The notes: generated from the letters alone by a model not told the origin. DNA of 64,000 nt from Sphingobacterium sp. UT-1RO-CII-1 (GCF_026711005.1 NZ_JAPPVJ010000005.1:186001-250000); one strand, 5' to 3'. Shown: positions 1-9,686, counted from the first letter of the stretch. Numbers and translations: made by a program.

Positions 1-699
1 TTCTTGGTCTATCGCAAACTTCAGCGCATCTGCTTCTGTTCCTTTATCGTTCATCAGGATAATGCGGTCTGTTTTATTTTTCACCGCTTCATACTCTTTC
101 AATCCATACGCCAATGTATAGCCTGCTTTCTCAAACTGCGGGAATAAAGAAGGTGCTTGGCTGTTATCTGCTTTTCTATCCGGACGGAGGAAACTTGATC
201 CTGCAAAAAAATCAAAATCCGACTTCAACAGATCCAATCCTATTTCATAATAATTATTTCTACTGGCCTGCTTTGCATAAAATGAAGCTGGTGTGGCGTG
301 GTCGATACTTACAGAAGTCGTAATTCCTACTTTCATCCCTATTTCTTTTGCTGCTTCGGCAATACTTTTATAAGAAACTGTGCTTGCACTATCCATGCCC
401 AACACACCATTTTTAGTCTTCTTCCCTACAGCCAAAGCTGTTCCTCCAGCTGCCGAGTCGGTCACTCCGTGCGACAGAGAGTAAGAAGTCGCAAATGTCG
501 CATAGGGAAATTTAGAAAAAACCAAAGGAAACACGGTATTCCTATCTTCCTGCGCTGCCAAGAATACTTCTGTCAAATTAATCTGATTGAGGCCCATTCC
601 ATCCCCTATCATATAAAATATATACTTAGGCTTTTCAGCAGCAAATCCTGCAACTAGGAATATAAAATAAAAATAAAAAACTAATAGTGTCTTTTTCAT
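1..699 (-). CDS. Alkaline phosphatase, N-terminal part (cut by window edge)
   Basis: Reading the minus strand from the ATG at 699 gives 233 codons open to the window edge, so the C-terminal half is missing. A signal peptide (about residues 1-20) is followed by the metal-binding MIGDGMG motif. Next comes the nucleophile region TDSAAGGTALAVG, whose serine forms the phospho-enzyme, and then DHATPASFYA. This order is diagnostic of the PhoA-type alkaline phosphatase superfamily: secreted, Zn/Mg-dependent phosphomonoesterases that release phosphate from organic esters in the periplasm. The family usual is a His after DHATPASFYA, and here it is Lys. Nothing upstream shows how it is regulated. Confidence 0.85.
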   Translation of the reverse strand, partial: MKKTLLVFYFYFIFLVAGFAAEKPKYIFYMIGDGMGLNQINLTEVFLAAQEDRNTVFPLVFSKFPYATFATSYSLSHGVTDSAAGGTALAVGKKTKNGVLGMDSASTVSYKSIAEAAKEIGMKVGITTSVSIDHATPASFYAKQASRNNYYEIGLDLLKSDFDFFAGSSFLRPDRKADNSQAPSLFPQFEKAGYTLAYGLKEYEAVKNKTDRIILMNDKGTEADALKFAIDQE

Positions 700-908
700 A
701 TGTTTATTATTTCATGAGCATGCAAGCTCGGTTTGTTTTTTTTCACCTCCGTAAAGATAAACAGTTCATATAAACTTAATGTTAAATCAGGTTATTCACT
801 GTCAATTCTAAACATACATATAAAAGTCGAAAGCTTTCGTCACTTTGTTGACACATCATCTATCATGTCAATGAACAAGAAATCACTTCATAATTTTAAA
901 TTAATAAG

Positions 909-916
909 TATTTTTG
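909..916 (+). promoter_or_regulatory. Putative -7 promoter box (TAnnTTTG) for the 101-aa gene
   Basis: TATTTTTG ends 4 bases before the ATG at 921. It matches the TAnnTTTG element used by the Bacteroidota primary sigma factor, and the spacing implies a leaderless or nearly leaderless mRNA. No clear -33 TTG box is seen at the usual distance. Confidence 0.4.
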
Positions 917-920
917 CGTC

Positions 921-1226
921 ATGACAGATACGCAACACGCCATGATTATCGGAGATTTTGAAAAATACATGCGCCATATATTAGCTAGCCAACATGCTTT
1001 CAGTTTAGAATCTTTTGTTACTTTTTCCTCCTCTTTGGTTAATTTTTATCAGGGCAGCAACTTAATAACAGAATCCGAGCGCATCGAAACCGCCCTGATA
1101 CTCAGCCGCTCTTTTAATGCAGGCATGAGCAACCGCATCACTACAGATGATTTAAACAGCATTGCCGAACTAATTATTTCTGATTTATCGATTGATTATT
1201 CCGTTTTAAATCCTATATTTGTCTAA
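921..1226 (+). CDS. Hypothetical small protein
   Basis: The product has 101 residues and is not recognised. It is mostly helical in character, has no signal peptide or membrane segment, and ends only 10 bases before the tRNA-Ala gene. The ATG at 921 is preceded at 909-916 by TATTTTTG, a match to the Bacteroidota -7 box. A transcript would therefore start at or within a few bases of the ATG, which supports this start. A longer overlapping frame at 733-924 has no such support and was not annotated. Confidence 0.55.
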   Translation: MTDTQHAMIIGDFEKYMRHILASQHAFSLESFVTFSSSLVNFYQGSNLITESERIETALILSRSFNAGMSNRITTDDLNSIAELIISDLSIDYSVLNPIFV

Positions 1227-1236
1227 ATTCTAAAAA

Positions 1237-1310
1237 GGGGGATTAGCTCAGCTGGCTAGAGCGTTTGGCTGGCAGTCAAAAGGTCATCGGTTCGACCCCG
1301 ATATTCTCCA
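1237..1310 (+). tRNA. tRNA-Ala, anticodon GGC
   Basis: The cloverleaf folds fully. The acceptor is 1237-1243 with 1303-1309 (two G-U pairs), and the D arm is 1246-1262. The anticodon stem is 1264-1268 with 1276-1280, and the loop CTGGCAG places GGC at 1271-1273. The T arm is 1286-1302 with TTCGACC in the loop, and the discriminator is A1310. GGC reads alanine GCC/GCU codons. CCA is not encoded. No integrase or att duplication is seen next to it. Confidence 0.93.
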
Positions 1311-1311
1311 C

Positions 1312-1341
1312 AAAGCCTGAGAAAGTTTCTCGGGCTTTTTT
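1312..1341 (+). terminator. Rho-independent terminator of tRNA-Ala
   Basis: The arms AAAGCCTGAGAAA and TTTCTCGGGCTTT form a 13-bp stem with one G-T wobble and run straight into a T tract, two bases after the tRNA end. Confidence 0.85.
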
Positions 1342-1664
1342 TATATATCAATTTATCCCCCATGGCAATAGTGCCGCACATATTTCATTGCCTCCACCCT
1401 ACAATCCCTATACCTTGTAAGCCTCTTCGCGTTCCTCTTCTACCCAACATACCGTTCAAGTCAACAGCCAGTCACTCTTTATTCTCAATTTAGAAAAAGT
1501 TTACACCTTCAACTCTAATCCATTTAGTTAGGATTAAACCCTCACAACCGAACATCTACAGCATTTTTTAATAATTAAAATATTTTTTCAAAACAATTAT
1601 TATCTTCAATTGTATTTAAACTACACCAATTTAATGTCAAACATATGTAATTGTGAATTGGCCT
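1342..1664. other. Intergenic region upstream of the porin-sdh block
   Basis: This stretch of about 320 bases is A+T-rich and has no ORF with coding character. It should carry the promoter of the porin/transporter/sdh block. I see no convincing TTG-N20-TAnnTTTG pair and no clear operator. Confidence 0.4.
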
Positions 1665-2813
1665 ATGAAAAACAGTTTTATTTATTTAGCGGCAGTTTTA
1701 CTCGCCGTGCTGCTTCCGTTTTCAAAAATTTACGGCCAGGTGCCCGATAGCACCTGGGGCAAACATTTTGAAAACTACCCTACTTTTAAATTTAAGGGAC
1801 TGTTTCAGGCCCGTTATGTAGTAAGTGCAAAAGACGATGTAGATGTGGGCGGGCTCCATCATGCCGACCATTCGGGTGTCAGCAATTCATTTGCGCTCAA
1901 ATATATGCGGGCGCAGGTGCAGGCTCGGGTCAGCCAGCGCACCGAGGTTGTCGCTTTAGTCAACTTGGCCGATTTCAAGAACGACCCCAAAACCAGAGTT
2001 TTAGAAAATGCTTACCTCAAATACACCTTCAGCCCTAAAGCAGCCATCACGGTCGGGCAATTTAGACCCTGGTTCGGCATCGAAGAAACCTACCCTGCCG
2101 ACATTATGAAATCTCTCGATTGGTCTAACCAATACAGCGAATTTGGAAAAAACGGGTGGACAAGCTTCCAGATCGGAGCTTCCATCGGCGGCACGCTACA
2201 CTTGGGCAAAATGCCCTTTCAATATGCGGTATCGGTGGTCAATGGAAACGGAAAAAACCAGGTCTCCGACAACGATAACGGCAAACAATACATGACACGC
2301 ATGGTATTTGGTTTATCCAAAAAATACGGCGTCAATATTGGTCTCAATGGCGGTGTCGGCGAGGTCATCAAAAAACAAGTATACGCTTGGGGCGCAGATA
2401 TAGTGGGCAATATTCCCTTTTCTCAAAAGTGGTACCTCGATCTGCAGCTCGAAGGCAAGCAAGCAACAAACCATGCGCTTTACCTCTCGACCCCCGAAGC
2501 AGAAAGAACCGACAACATCAACAATTACCTTATGCGCGGTTTTTATTTTTTGCCCAATCTTCGTTACCAGATCCGTCATAAAAACCTAGGTTCTATTGAA
2601 GCATCCTGTCGCTACGAATATTTAGATCGCGACTTTAACCGTACTTCCAACCCCAGACAAACCATCACCCCTATGTTGGGTTTAGAATTTCTAAAGGACT
2701 ACGGGGCGCGTATACAGGTAGGGTTACAAATGGATCGCTACAAACATCAATATGCAAATACAACGACCTACAATGGCAACTTATTTATCATACAGGTACA
2801 GAGCAGGCTTTAA
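1665..2813 (+). CDS. Outer-membrane porin, phosphate-selective porin O/P-like
   Basis: About 382 residues with a clear signal peptide ending near KIYGQ. The mature part is rich in alternating aromatic/polar strands and ends in an aromatic-poor strand finishing QSRL, as in 16-stranded porins of the OprO/OprP (Porin_O_P) family. A GTG at 1653 extends the frame by four residues (MNWP), but the ATG at 1665 starts directly at the signal peptide and is preferred. The gene is 33 bases upstream of a DASS dicarboxylate carrier and leads the sdhCAB block. I infer that the porin passes C4-dicarboxylates or similar anions rather than phosphate. Confidence 0.8.
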   Translation: MKNSFIYLAAVLLAVLLPFSKIYGQVPDSTWGKHFENYPTFKFKGLFQARYVVSAKDDVDVGGLHHADHSGVSNSFALKYMRAQVQARVSQRTEVVALVNLADFKNDPKTRVLENAYLKYTFSPKAAITVGQFRPWFGIEETYPADIMKSLDWSNQYSEFGKNGWTSFQIGASIGGTLHLGKMPFQYAVSVVNGNGKNQVSDNDNGKQYMTRMVFGLSKKYGVNIGLNGGVGEVIKKQVYAWGADIVGNIPFSQKWYLDLQLEGKQATNHALYLSTPEAERTDNINNYLMRGFYFLPNLRYQIRHKNLGSIEASCRYEYLDRDFNRTSNPRQTITPMLGLEFLKDYGARIQVGLQMDRYKHQYANTTTYNGNLFIIQVQSRL

Positions 2814-2846
2814 CAAAAACAACTTTAACAATATAAACCACCAACT

Positions 2847-4277
2847 ATGAAAGAAATTAATATTAAAAAGGTTGGCATCACCTTTTTAGTTGCCTTGGTT
2901 CTCTGGTTCATCCCCACTCCTGAAGGGGTCGCTCCGGAAGCCTGGCACCTATTCGCAATCTTTGCTTCTACCATTCTGGGCATCATCCTTAAAGCTGCTC
3001 CTATGGGCACTATGTGTATGATGGCTATAGGCTTTACCGCCTTGACACAGGTCTTAGCGCCAGGCAACCCAGGGGCTTCTATTACCAAATCCCTCAGCGG
3101 TTTCGGCGATAAAGTAATCTGGCTTATCGGTATCTCCTTTTTCATCGCCCGTGGTTTTATCAAAACGGGTCTGGGCAATCGGATTGCTTTCCTTTTTATC
3201 AAAATTTTCGGCAAAAGCTCTCTAGGTCTTGCCTACGGTTTAGGCCTAGCCGATATGTGTCTTGCTCCGGCAATTCCCAGCAACACGGCCCGTGGCGGAG
3301 GTATTATCTACCCCATCATGAAATCTATGGCCATGAGCTTTGGTTCTGTCCCAGACAATCCTGCTACACACCGAAAACTAGGTTCGTTTCTAACACTCAA
3401 CAGTTACTACATGAACCTCATCACCTCGTCGATGTTTTTAACGGGCACAGCGAGCAACCCCATGTGTCAAAAATTTGCCGCCAACCTGGGGGTAGACATC
3501 ACCTGGATGTCCTGGGCTGTTGCGGGCTTCGTCCCCGGCCTTGCGGCATTTATTATTGTTCCTTTGGTGCTGTACAAACTTTATCCACCTGAATTAAAAA
3601 AGACGGGCAACGCTGCAAAAATGGCCGACGACAAACTCCGGGAAATGGGACCCATCACTACCCATGAATGGTTGATGCTCGTTGCTTTTTTTGTTCTACT
3701 TTCGCTCTGGATCTTTGGTGGTTCGCTATCTATCGATGCTACGACCACTGCCTTTATAGGCTTAACGCTTCTCTTACTCACCTCGGTATTAACCTGGGAA
3801 GATGTCAAAGCCGAAAAGGGAGCTTGGGACACCATCGTTTGGTTTGCTGTTTTGGTCATGATGGCCAGCTCGCTCAATGAACTTGGCTTCATCGGCTGGT
3901 TCAGCGATTTGGTTAAAGTCCAGATCGGCGGGTTGGATTGGGTGGTTGCTTTCCCAGTTATCATCCTGGTGTACTTCTTCAGCCATTATATTTTTGCCAG
4001 CGCCACTGCCCATGTTGCAGCCATGTATGCTGCCCTGCTTGGCGTGGGTATCTCGCTCGGTATTCCGGGCATGCTTCTAGCCATGATGCTGGGCTTTATG
4101 GGCTCTATATACGGCGTGCTAACGCACTATGGCCATGGTCCGGCTCCTGTGTTTTTTGGTAGCGGCTATGTCGACCTTAAAGCCTGGTGGCTCCGTGGTT
4201 TAGAGATCGGGATCGTCCTGTTGGTCATCTATATGGCTGTAGGCGGTTTATGGATGAAAGTAATCGGTTACTATTAA
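2847..4277 (+). CDS. DASS-family anion permease (dicarboxylate transporter)
   Basis: A 476-residue inner-membrane protein with about 11-13 hydrophobic segments. It carries the family signature SNTARGG near residue 147 and a second symmetry-related SATAHVAAMY segment near 385. In the divalent anion:Na+ symporter family these two hairpins bind substrate and sodium. Close relatives (CitT/YflS type) carry succinate, malate, fumarate, 2-oxoglutarate or citrate. The gene lies between the porin and sdhC with gaps of 33 and 12 bases, so co-transcription is likely. The context points to a C4-dicarboxylate substrate, but the sequence alone does not fix the substrate or whether it is a symporter or antiporter. 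Confidence 0.88.
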   Translation: MKEINIKKVGITFLVALVLWFIPTPEGVAPEAWHLFAIFASTILGIILKAAPMGTMCMMAIGFTALTQVLAPGNPGASITKSLSGFGDKVIWLIGISFFIARGFIKTGLGNRIAFLFIKIFGKSSLGLAYGLGLADMCLAPAIPSNTARGGGIIYPIMKSMAMSFGSVPDNPATHRKLGSFLTLNSYYMNLITSSMFLTGTASNPMCQKFAANLGVDITWMSWAVAGFVPGLAAFIIVPLVLYKLYPPELKKTGNAAKMADDKLREMGPITTHEWLMLVAFFVLLSLWIFGGSLSIDATTTAFIGLTLLLLTSVLTWEDVKAEKGAWDTIVWFAVLVMMASSLNELGFIGWFSDLVKVQIGGLDWVVAFPVIILVYFFSHYIFASATAHVAAMYAALLGVGISLGIPGMLLAMMLGFMGSIYGVLTHYGHGPAPVFFGSGYVDLKAWWLRGLEIGIVLLVIYMAVGGLWMKVIGYY

Positions 4278-4289
4278 AATTACACGACT

Positions 4290-4946
4290 ATGTTAACGAC
4301 CTTATCCCGTAAAATGCTTTTATGCCTTACCGGACTATTTCTTGCCTTCTTCCTCCTTATCCATCTATTGGGTAACCTGCAACTTTTCCTGCCGGCCGAA
4401 GAAGCGCGCTTACAATTCAACTGGTATTCTCAATTTCTCTCGGGCAACACCTTCATAAAGCTTGTGTCATACATCTTATACCTGAGTATTATTGTGCATG
4501 TTATCGACGCTTTGCTTGTCACGATAAAAAACAAAAAAGCGACAGCCCCTTATAAAAAAGATAGCAGAGGCCGTGCTAGCAAATGGTACAGCCGCAATAT
4601 GGGCGTACTTGGCACACTTGTTCTGATCTTTCTGGTCATACATTTCCAAAACTTCTGGTATGTCTATAAATTCGGCACGCTTCCGCTGGATAGTGCCGGC
4701 AAGAAAGATCTTTATCAGCTCGTTGTTACTACATTTCAGGAGTGGTGGTACGTCATCATCTACGTTTTATCCATGGTTGCGCTGTGCTACCATTTAATTC
4801 ATGGTCTGCACAGTGCTTTGCGGACTTTGGGTGTGTTCCATCCAAAATATGTGCGCTGGTTTAAAATTATCGGAGGTGTCTACGCTGTACTCATCTGTAC
4901 AGGCTTCGCCTTGATGCCCATCTATATCTATTTTACAACGAATTAA
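4290..4946 (+). CDS. sdhC: Succinate dehydrogenase/fumarate reductase cytochrome b subunit
   Basis: 218 residues with five predicted transmembrane helices, the layout of the single di-heme anchor of type-B SQR/QFR enzymes (Bacillus SdhC, Wolinella FrdC). Histidines in membrane segments at about residues 25, 70, 117, 167 and 171 can supply the four axial ligands of two b hemes. The subunit anchors SdhA and SdhB and exchanges electrons with menaquinone. It sits 12 bases after the permease stop and 11 bases before sdhA, so it belongs to one transcription unit. Confidence 0.92.
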   Translation: MLTTLSRKMLLCLTGLFLAFFLLIHLLGNLQLFLPAEEARLQFNWYSQFLSGNTFIKLVSYILYLSIIVHVIDALLVTIKNKKATAPYKKDSRGRASKWYSRNMGVLGTLVLIFLVIHFQNFWYVYKFGTLPLDSAGKKDLYQLVVTTFQEWWYVIIYVLSMVALCYHLIHGLHSALRTLGVFHPKYVRWFKIIGGVYAVLICTGFALMPIYIYFTTN

Positions 4947-4957
4947 AATTAAAGCAA

Positions 4958-6874
4958 ATGAAATTAGATGCTAAAATTCCTGCAGGTTCGTTAGAACATA
5001 AATGGGATAATTTTAAGAAAAAAGCCAAGCTGGTCAACCCCGCCAACCGCAAAAAGCTCGACGTCATTGTCGTAGGCACGGGATTAGCCGGTAGCTCCAT
5101 TGCTGCCTCTCTGGGCGAAATGGGCTACAATGTCAAATCCTTCTGTTTTCAAGACAGCCCACGCCGTGCACATTCAGTCGCTGCTCAGGGCGGAGTCAAT
5201 GCTGCCAAAAACTATAAAAATGACGGCGACAGTGTCTACCGTATGTTTGTCGACACCTTAAAGGGGGGCGACTTCCGCGCACGCGAAGCCAACGTATACC
5301 GCATGGCAGAATGTTCGCTTAACCTCATTGACCAGGCCGTGGCGCAGGGTGTCCCTTTCGGCCGAGAATATGGAGGCTACCTCAACAACCGCTCGTTTGG
5401 CGGTGTGCAGGTGAGCCGCACTTTTTACGCACGTGGTCAAACCGGGCAGCAGCTACTTTTAGGAGCCTACCAAGCCCTCATGCGCCAGGTAGGTAAGGGT
5501 GCTGTCCAACTATTTGCCCGCCACGAAATGCTCGACCTAGTCGTTATCGACGGGAAGGCCCGCGGCATCATCGTCCGCAACCTCGACAATGGCGAAATAG
5601 AAAGACATGCCGCACATGCGGTTGTCCTGGCTACGGGCGGTTATGGAAAAATCTATTACCTCTCCACCTTGGCTATGGGCTGCAACGGTTCTGCTATCTG
5701 GCGGGCCCATAAAAAAGGCGCTTTAATGGCCAGTCCAAGCTGGATACAGATACACCCCACTTCGCTGCCACAATCAGGCGACTACCAGTCTAAGCTTACG
5801 CTTATGTCCGAATCGTTGCGTAATGACGGCCGTATCTGGGTACCTACAAAAGCGGATGAAACACGCGAGGCAAATACTATCCCCGAGGACGAGCGCGACT
5901 ACTACTTAGAACGCCGCTACCCTGCTTTTGGCAATCTGGCCCCTAGGGATATTTCTTCTCGGGCCGCCAAAGAAAGAATTGATGCCGGCTTCGGGATCGG
6001 CCCTCTTAAGAACGCCGTATACCTTGATTTTGCTAAAGCCATCAAAGAACAGGGGCACGACAAGATTAAAGAAAAATACGGTAATCTTTTCGACATGTAC
6101 CGCAAAATTACCGGTGTCGATGCCTACAAAGAACCCATGATGATTTCGCCTTCAGCGCATTTTTCTATGGGCGGTCTGTGGGTCGATTATGAACTGATGA
6201 CCACCCTGCCCGGGCTGTTTGCCCTTGGCGAAGCAAACTTTGCCGACCATGGCGCAAACCGGCTGGGTGCCAACTCCTTGCTGCAAGCATCTGTCGATGG
6301 CTATTTTATCGCTCCTTATACAATTGCCAACTACCTCTCGGGAGATATACATACCGGCAAGATCAGCACAGACCATCCCGAATTTGCCCGTGCACACGAG
6401 GCCGTAGAAGGCAGCCTACAGCAATTAATAGGCATTAACGGCAGTAAAACAGTAGATTATTACCACAAGACATTGGGTAAAATACTTTACGATTATTGCG
6501 GACTGGCCCGTCATGCTGCCGGCTTAGAACTGGCCATCCAGGAAATCCGCAAGCTGCGGGAAGACTTTTACAAAAATGTAAAAGTACCAGGCAACTTAAG
6601 CAGCATGAACAGCGAGCTGGAGAAAGCCGGCCGGGTGGCTGATTACCTCGAAATAGGCGAGCTCATGTGCTTTGATGCATTAACCCGCAACGAATCGTGC
6701 GGTGCACATTTCCGTGAAGAATATCAAACCGAAGATGGCGAGGCACTGCGCAACGACAGCGAATATCAGTTTATTTCGGCCTGGGAGTGGCCGGGTATGC
6801 AGGGTGAGCCCATTTTACATAAAGAAGAACTAACTTTTGAAGTTTTACAGCCTATAGTACGTAGTTATAAATAA
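4958..6874 (+). CDS. sdhA: Succinate dehydrogenase/fumarate reductase flavoprotein subunit
   Basis: 638 residues. The N-terminal dinucleotide fold [10 protein letters not shown] binds FAD. The segment [12 protein letters not shown] carries the His that holds FAD covalently. HPTSLP and [10 protein letters not shown] provide substrate-binding and proton-transfer residues including the catalytic Arg. The C-terminal region ends ...[10 protein letters not shown]. Length and the long capping domain fit the type-B enzymes of Bacteroidota. It interconverts succinate and fumarate on the cytoplasmic side, passing electrons to SdhB. Direction cannot be told from sequence; the upstream porin and DASS carrier fit uptake of succinate or fumarate. 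Confidence 0.95.
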   Translation: MKLDAKIPAGSLEHKWDNFKKKAKLVNPANRKKLDVIVVGTGLAGSSIAASLGEMGYNVKSFCFQDSPRRAHSVAAQGGVNAAKNYKNDGDSVYRMFVDTLKGGDFRAREANVYRMAECSLNLIDQAVAQGVPFGREYGGYLNNRSFGGVQVSRTFYARGQTGQQLLLGAYQALMRQVGKGAVQLFARHEMLDLVVIDGKARGIIVRNLDNGEIERHAAHAVVLATGGYGKIYYLSTLAMGCNGSAIWRAHKKGALMASPSWIQIHPTSLPQSGDYQSKLTLMSESLRNDGRIWVPTKADETREANTIPEDERDYYLERRYPAFGNLAPRDISSRAAKERIDAGFGIGPLKNAVYLDFAKAIKEQGHDKIKEKYGNLFDMYRKITGVDAYKEPMMISPSAHFSMGGLWVDYELMTTLPGLFALGEANFADHGANRLGANSLLQASVDGYFIAPYTIANYLSGDIHTGKISTDHPEFARAHEAVEGSLQQLIGINGSKTVDYYHKTLGKILYDYCGLARHAAGLELAIQEIRKLREDFYKNVKVPGNLSSMNSELEKAGRVADYLEIGELMCFDALTRNESCGAHFREEYQTEDGEALRNDSEYQFISAWEWPGMQGEPILHKEELTFEVLQPIVRSYK

Positions 6875-6969
6875 TGTATGAGCTACCCTATGCAGCCTAA
6901 GCTTCGAAAAGAGAAACAAACGCCATTTGGACACTCCAATTGGCTATTGAAAATCAAAACAAACTACAG

Positions 6970-7716
6970 ATGAAACTTAACCTTAAAGTCTGGCGCCAAA
7001 AAGACCGAAATTCTCAAGGTCAACTGGTTGATTATACCTTAGATCATTTAAACCCCCATATGTCCTTTTTGGAAATGATGGACACCTTAAATGAAACCCT
7101 AATACTCAACGGTGAAGAGCCCGTGGAGTTTGACCACGACTGCCGAGAAGGTATATGCGGGCAGTGCGGCATGATGATCAACGGCATAGCCCATGGCCCT
7201 TTAGAAAACACCACCACCTGTCAATTACATTTGCGGTCTTTCCAAGATAACGAAACGATCTTCATCGAGCCCTTCCGCTCGGCGGCATTTCCTGTCAAGC
7301 GTGACCTACGGGTGGATCGGTCGGCATTTGACCGCATCATTTCCAGTGGCGGTTTTGTATCGACCAATACCGGACAAGCGCCTGATGCGCATAGTCTGCC
7401 CATAAGCCACCAACTCACAGAAGAGGCTTTTGACGCTGCGGCCTGCATAGGTTGTGGTGCCTGTGTTGCTACCTGCAAAAATGGAAGTGCGGCATTATTT
7501 ACTTCTGCCAAAATCAACCATTTGGTCTTGCTTCCGCAAGGTAAAGAAGAACGGCAAGAAAGGGTCATCAACATGGTGCAACAGATGGATGCTGAAGCTT
7601 TTGGGCATTGCTCCAACACCGAGGCCTGCGAAGTAGAATGTCCACAGGGTATTTCGGTTCTGAATATTGCACGTATGAACTATGAATACAACCGTGCATT
7701 AATTACCCGCAAATAA
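6970..7716 (+). CDS. sdhB: Succinate dehydrogenase/fumarate reductase iron-sulfur subunit
   Basis: 248 residues from the ATG at 6970. A TTG at 6940 is in frame, but the added ten residues are unlike the family start [11 protein letters not shown]. All three clusters are visible: a plant-type [2Fe-2S] with [10 protein letters not shown] plus a later Cys, [4Fe-4S] with [11 protein letters not shown], and [3Fe-4S] with [12 protein letters not shown]. It relays electrons between the flavin of SdhA and the hemes and quinone in SdhC. It is the last gene of the block, ending just before a strong hairpin. Confidence 0.93.
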   Translation: MKLNLKVWRQKDRNSQGQLVDYTLDHLNPHMSFLEMMDTLNETLILNGEEPVEFDHDCREGICGQCGMMINGIAHGPLENTTTCQLHLRSFQDNETIFIEPFRSAAFPVKRDLRVDRSAFDRIISSGGFVSTNTGQAPDAHSLPISHQLTEEAFDAAACIGCGACVATCKNGSAALFTSAKINHLVLLPQGKEERQERVINMVQQMDAEAFGHCSNTEACEVECPQGISVLNIARMNYEYNRALITRK

Positions 7717-7730
7717 GCCGGTTTTACCTT

Positions 7731-7773
7731 ATAACAGCACAAGACGCCTTTTATAGACGTCTTGTGCTGTTAT
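7731..7773 (+). terminator. Strong hairpin terminator after sdhB
   Basis: The arms 7731-7746 and 7758-7773 form a perfect 16-bp stem with an 11-base loop, followed by TATTTATT. It separates sdhB from the convergent lipocalin gene. The T tract is weak, so it may work mainly by its very stable stem or protect the 3' end. Confidence 0.75.
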
Positions 7774-7806
7774 ATTTATTAACGATAGTTATTTTAATCC
7801 TGCGCG

Positions 7807-8343
7807 TTAATCCTGCACGGTCCACACCAGCTTATCAATATTATAGCCCGATCGCTGTGCAAAATCCAGGTATTTATCTTTTACCTCTTTTCTTATTGTT
7901 TTCTCTCTGGATAGTATCCACATATAATCCAGGTTATCGCCAAAGACCAGCGCCGACTCATAATCGCCATCCACCATCATGACATTATACCCTGAATAGA
8001 ATGGGCCAAAGAACGACACTTTCAACCCCCCTCTATCTTCACTTCCCACAAAATTGGCTTTGCCCACACTTTGCTTCCTCTTCTTTTTCACCATATCATA
8101 GCCTTGATTATCCACCCTGATCAAGCCATCTTCACGCATGCTATACGAAGCCATCACGTTTTTAAGATTTTTCTCCCAAAAAAAATCAAGCCTAGCTATT
8201 TCATACCAATCGCCCAGGTAGCGGTTTAATTCAAACCCCTCCATGGCTTCCACGTTAGACTTTACGGGTTTTAGAATATTGTATAGTGTTGCTCCCGCTG
8301 CTACGGCAGTCAAAAGTAAAAGCGACTTTTTCTTATCCATCAT
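7807..8343 (-). CDS. Lipocalin (Blc-like)
   Basis: 178 residues with an N-terminal hydrophobic segment (about 6-22), then the lipocalin core YLGDWYEIARLD (the G-x-W signature). Also present are KVSFFGPFYSGYNV, YMWILSRE and a final KLVWTVQD, matching the bacterial Blc/apolipoprotein-D-like family. These bind lipids or lysophospholipids at the envelope. No lipobox cysteine is seen, so it is either secreted or anchored by the uncleaved N-terminal helix. Two ATGs in a row (8343, 8340) are possible starts. A TAATTTTG box at 8354-8361 on this strand lies at promoter distance. Confidence 0.85.
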   Translation of the reverse strand: MMDKKKSLLLLTAVAAGATLYNILKPVKSNVEAMEGFELNRYLGDWYEIARLDFFWEKNLKNVMASYSMREDGLIRVDNQGYDMVKKKRKQSVGKANFVGSEDRGGLKVSFFGPFYSGYNVMMVDGDYESALVFGDNLDYMWILSREKTIRKEVKDKYLDFAQRSGYNIDKLVWTVQD

Positions 8344-8353
8344 ATTCTTCTAA

Positions 8354-8395
8354 CAAAATTATGGCGCTAAAGTTTATGATTTATTGATAGTTTTG
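8354..8395. promoter_or_regulatory. Divergent promoter pair between lipocalin and DUF4268 genes
   Basis: On the minus strand TAATTTTG (8354-8361) ends 10 bases before the lipocalin start codon. On the plus strand TAGTTTTG (8388-8395) ends 11 bases before the GTG of the DUF4268 gene. Both match TAnnTTTG. The -33 TTG boxes are not clear on either side. The spacing implies short leaders for both mRNAs. Confidence 0.45.
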
Positions 8396-8406
8396 CAAGA
8401 AAAAAA

Positions 8407-8871
8407 GTGTATTCACGAGAAGAGGCAAGAAAATTAAAAGAAAAATTCTGGACCAGCTACGGCCAATACATGAACCCCATTCCGTCCGATGAGGGTGGCA
8501 AAGCCAATTGGCTGAACTACAAAACAGGTATCAAACATCTGTATTTCCGGCTTGACGCCGATAATAAAACAGCAGCCATCTATATCGAAATCAGCCACCC
8601 AGACGCCGGTATACGGCAGTTGTTATTCGAGCAATTCCTCGAATATAAAAACCTCCTGCACGCCGAGCTTGAAGAGGAATGGATATGGCATCCGCTTTAC
8701 CACGACGCTCATGGCAAAGCCACTGCCCGTATCATGTATACACTAGATAAGAAGGTTTCTGTTTTCAAACCAGAAGACTGGCCTGTGCTTATTTCTTTTT
8801 TCAAGCCGCGCATGCTTGCGCTAGACCGCTTTTGGTCATCCGCTAAATATGGATTTGATATTTTTAAATAA
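8407..8871 (+). CDS. DUF4268 domain protein
   Basis: 154 residues starting at GTG. The start MYSREEARKLKEKFW is the usual beginning of this family, and no in-frame ATG fits better. The fold appears related to the small nuclease-like/PD-(D/E)XK-associated DUF4268 domain. I see no confident catalytic motif, so the biochemical role is unknown. It is conserved in Bacteroidota as a single-domain cytoplasmic protein. The stop is 14 bases before the S1/P1 nuclease start, suggesting co-transcription. Confidence 0.8.
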   Translation: MYSREEARKLKEKFWTSYGQYMNPIPSDEGGKANWLNYKTGIKHLYFRLDADNKTAAIYIEISHPDAGIRQLLFEQFLEYKNLLHAELEEEWIWHPLYHDAHGKATARIMYTLDKKVSVFKPEDWPVLISFFKPRMLALDRFWSSAKYGFDIFK

Positions 8872-8885
8872 AAAACAAAACACCT

Positions 8886-9686
8886 ATGCAAACTATTTTT
8901 CAAAAACTCACCTTCTTTTGCATCTTAGTCCTTTCCTACAATTCTGCAGCGGCCTGGGGTATGACCGGGCACAGGATTATTTCGGAAATTGCAGAAAGGC
9001 ACCTCAACAAAAAAGCACGCAAAGAGATTAAAAAAATTATCGGCGACCAAAAACTTGCCTACTGGTCCAACTGGGCCGACTTCATCAAGTCTGACCCCGA
9101 CCCTGCCTTAAACAGCACCGGCACCTACCATTACATCAACACCTCGGCCAACCTATCCAAGGCAGACTTCGTGCAGGAACTTCAGGCCTCGCCCGAAGAA
9201 AACCTTTATAAAGCCTACCAGCGTATCCGTAGAGAAGCCCTGCAAAAGAATACAGACCTACAGACGCGGCAGCAGCAGCTTTACTTTATCGTGCACCTAC
9301 TGGGCGATGCGCATCAACCCATGCATGTGGGGCGTGCAGAAGACTTGGGCGGTAATAAAATAACGGTCGACTTCTTTGGCAGAAAAGCAAATATCCACCG
9401 CATCTGGGACTCGGACCTCGTGGACAACGAAAAATACAGCTATACAGAATATGCAGATGTGCTGGACATACACCCCAAAAGCCACTACCGTCGCTATTTA
9501 GATAGCGACTTGGACCAATGGCTCTATGAATCGCACGAACTTGCCAATATAATATATGCAGAAGTTGCCCACAATGCCAACTTAAGCTATAACTACATTT
9601 ATAACAACAAGTACCGTATGGAAGAAGCACTTCTTAAAGCGGGCTTACGCTTAGCCCAGGAGCTTAACGCTATTTACGGGAAGTAA
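8886..9686 (+). CDS. S1/P1-type zinc nuclease
   Basis: 266 residues with a signal peptide (1-23) whose cleavage leaves a mature N-terminal Trp (AWGMTGHRI), as the S1/P1 mechanism needs, since that residue ligates zinc. The remaining zinc ligands are visible in TGHRI, WADFIK, GDAHQPMHVG and the downstream HRIWDSDLV. These enzymes are secreted, three-zinc phosphodiesterases that cut single-stranded DNA and RNA and remove 3' phosphates, useful for nucleotide scavenging. The 3' end overlaps the convergent NUDIX gene by 17 bases. Confidence 0.9.
   Translation: MQTIFQKLTFFCILVLSYNSAAAWGMTGHRIISEIAERHLNKKARKEIKKIIGDQKLAYWSNWADFIKSDPDPALNSTGTYHYINTSANLSKADFVQELQASPEENLYKAYQRIRREALQKNTDLQTRQQQLYFIVHLLGDAHQPMHVGRAEDLGGNKITVDFFGRKANIHRIWDSDLVDNEKYSYTEYADVLDIHPKSHYRRYLDSDLDQWLYESHELANIIYAEVAHNANLSYNYIYNNKYRMEEALLKAGLRLAQELNAIYGK

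Noticed and set aside
298..657. Plus-strand frame of 119 residues
   Set aside because: It is antisense to the alkaline phosphatase, which has clear catalytic motifs on the minus strand.
733..924. 63-residue plus-strand frame
   Set aside because: Low-complexity, overlaps the better supported start at 921 and lacks promoter support.
1237..1310. tRNA-Ala as an island attachment site
   Set aside because: No integrase nearby and no repeat of the tRNA 3' end was found in the window by eye; the genes around it are core-like.
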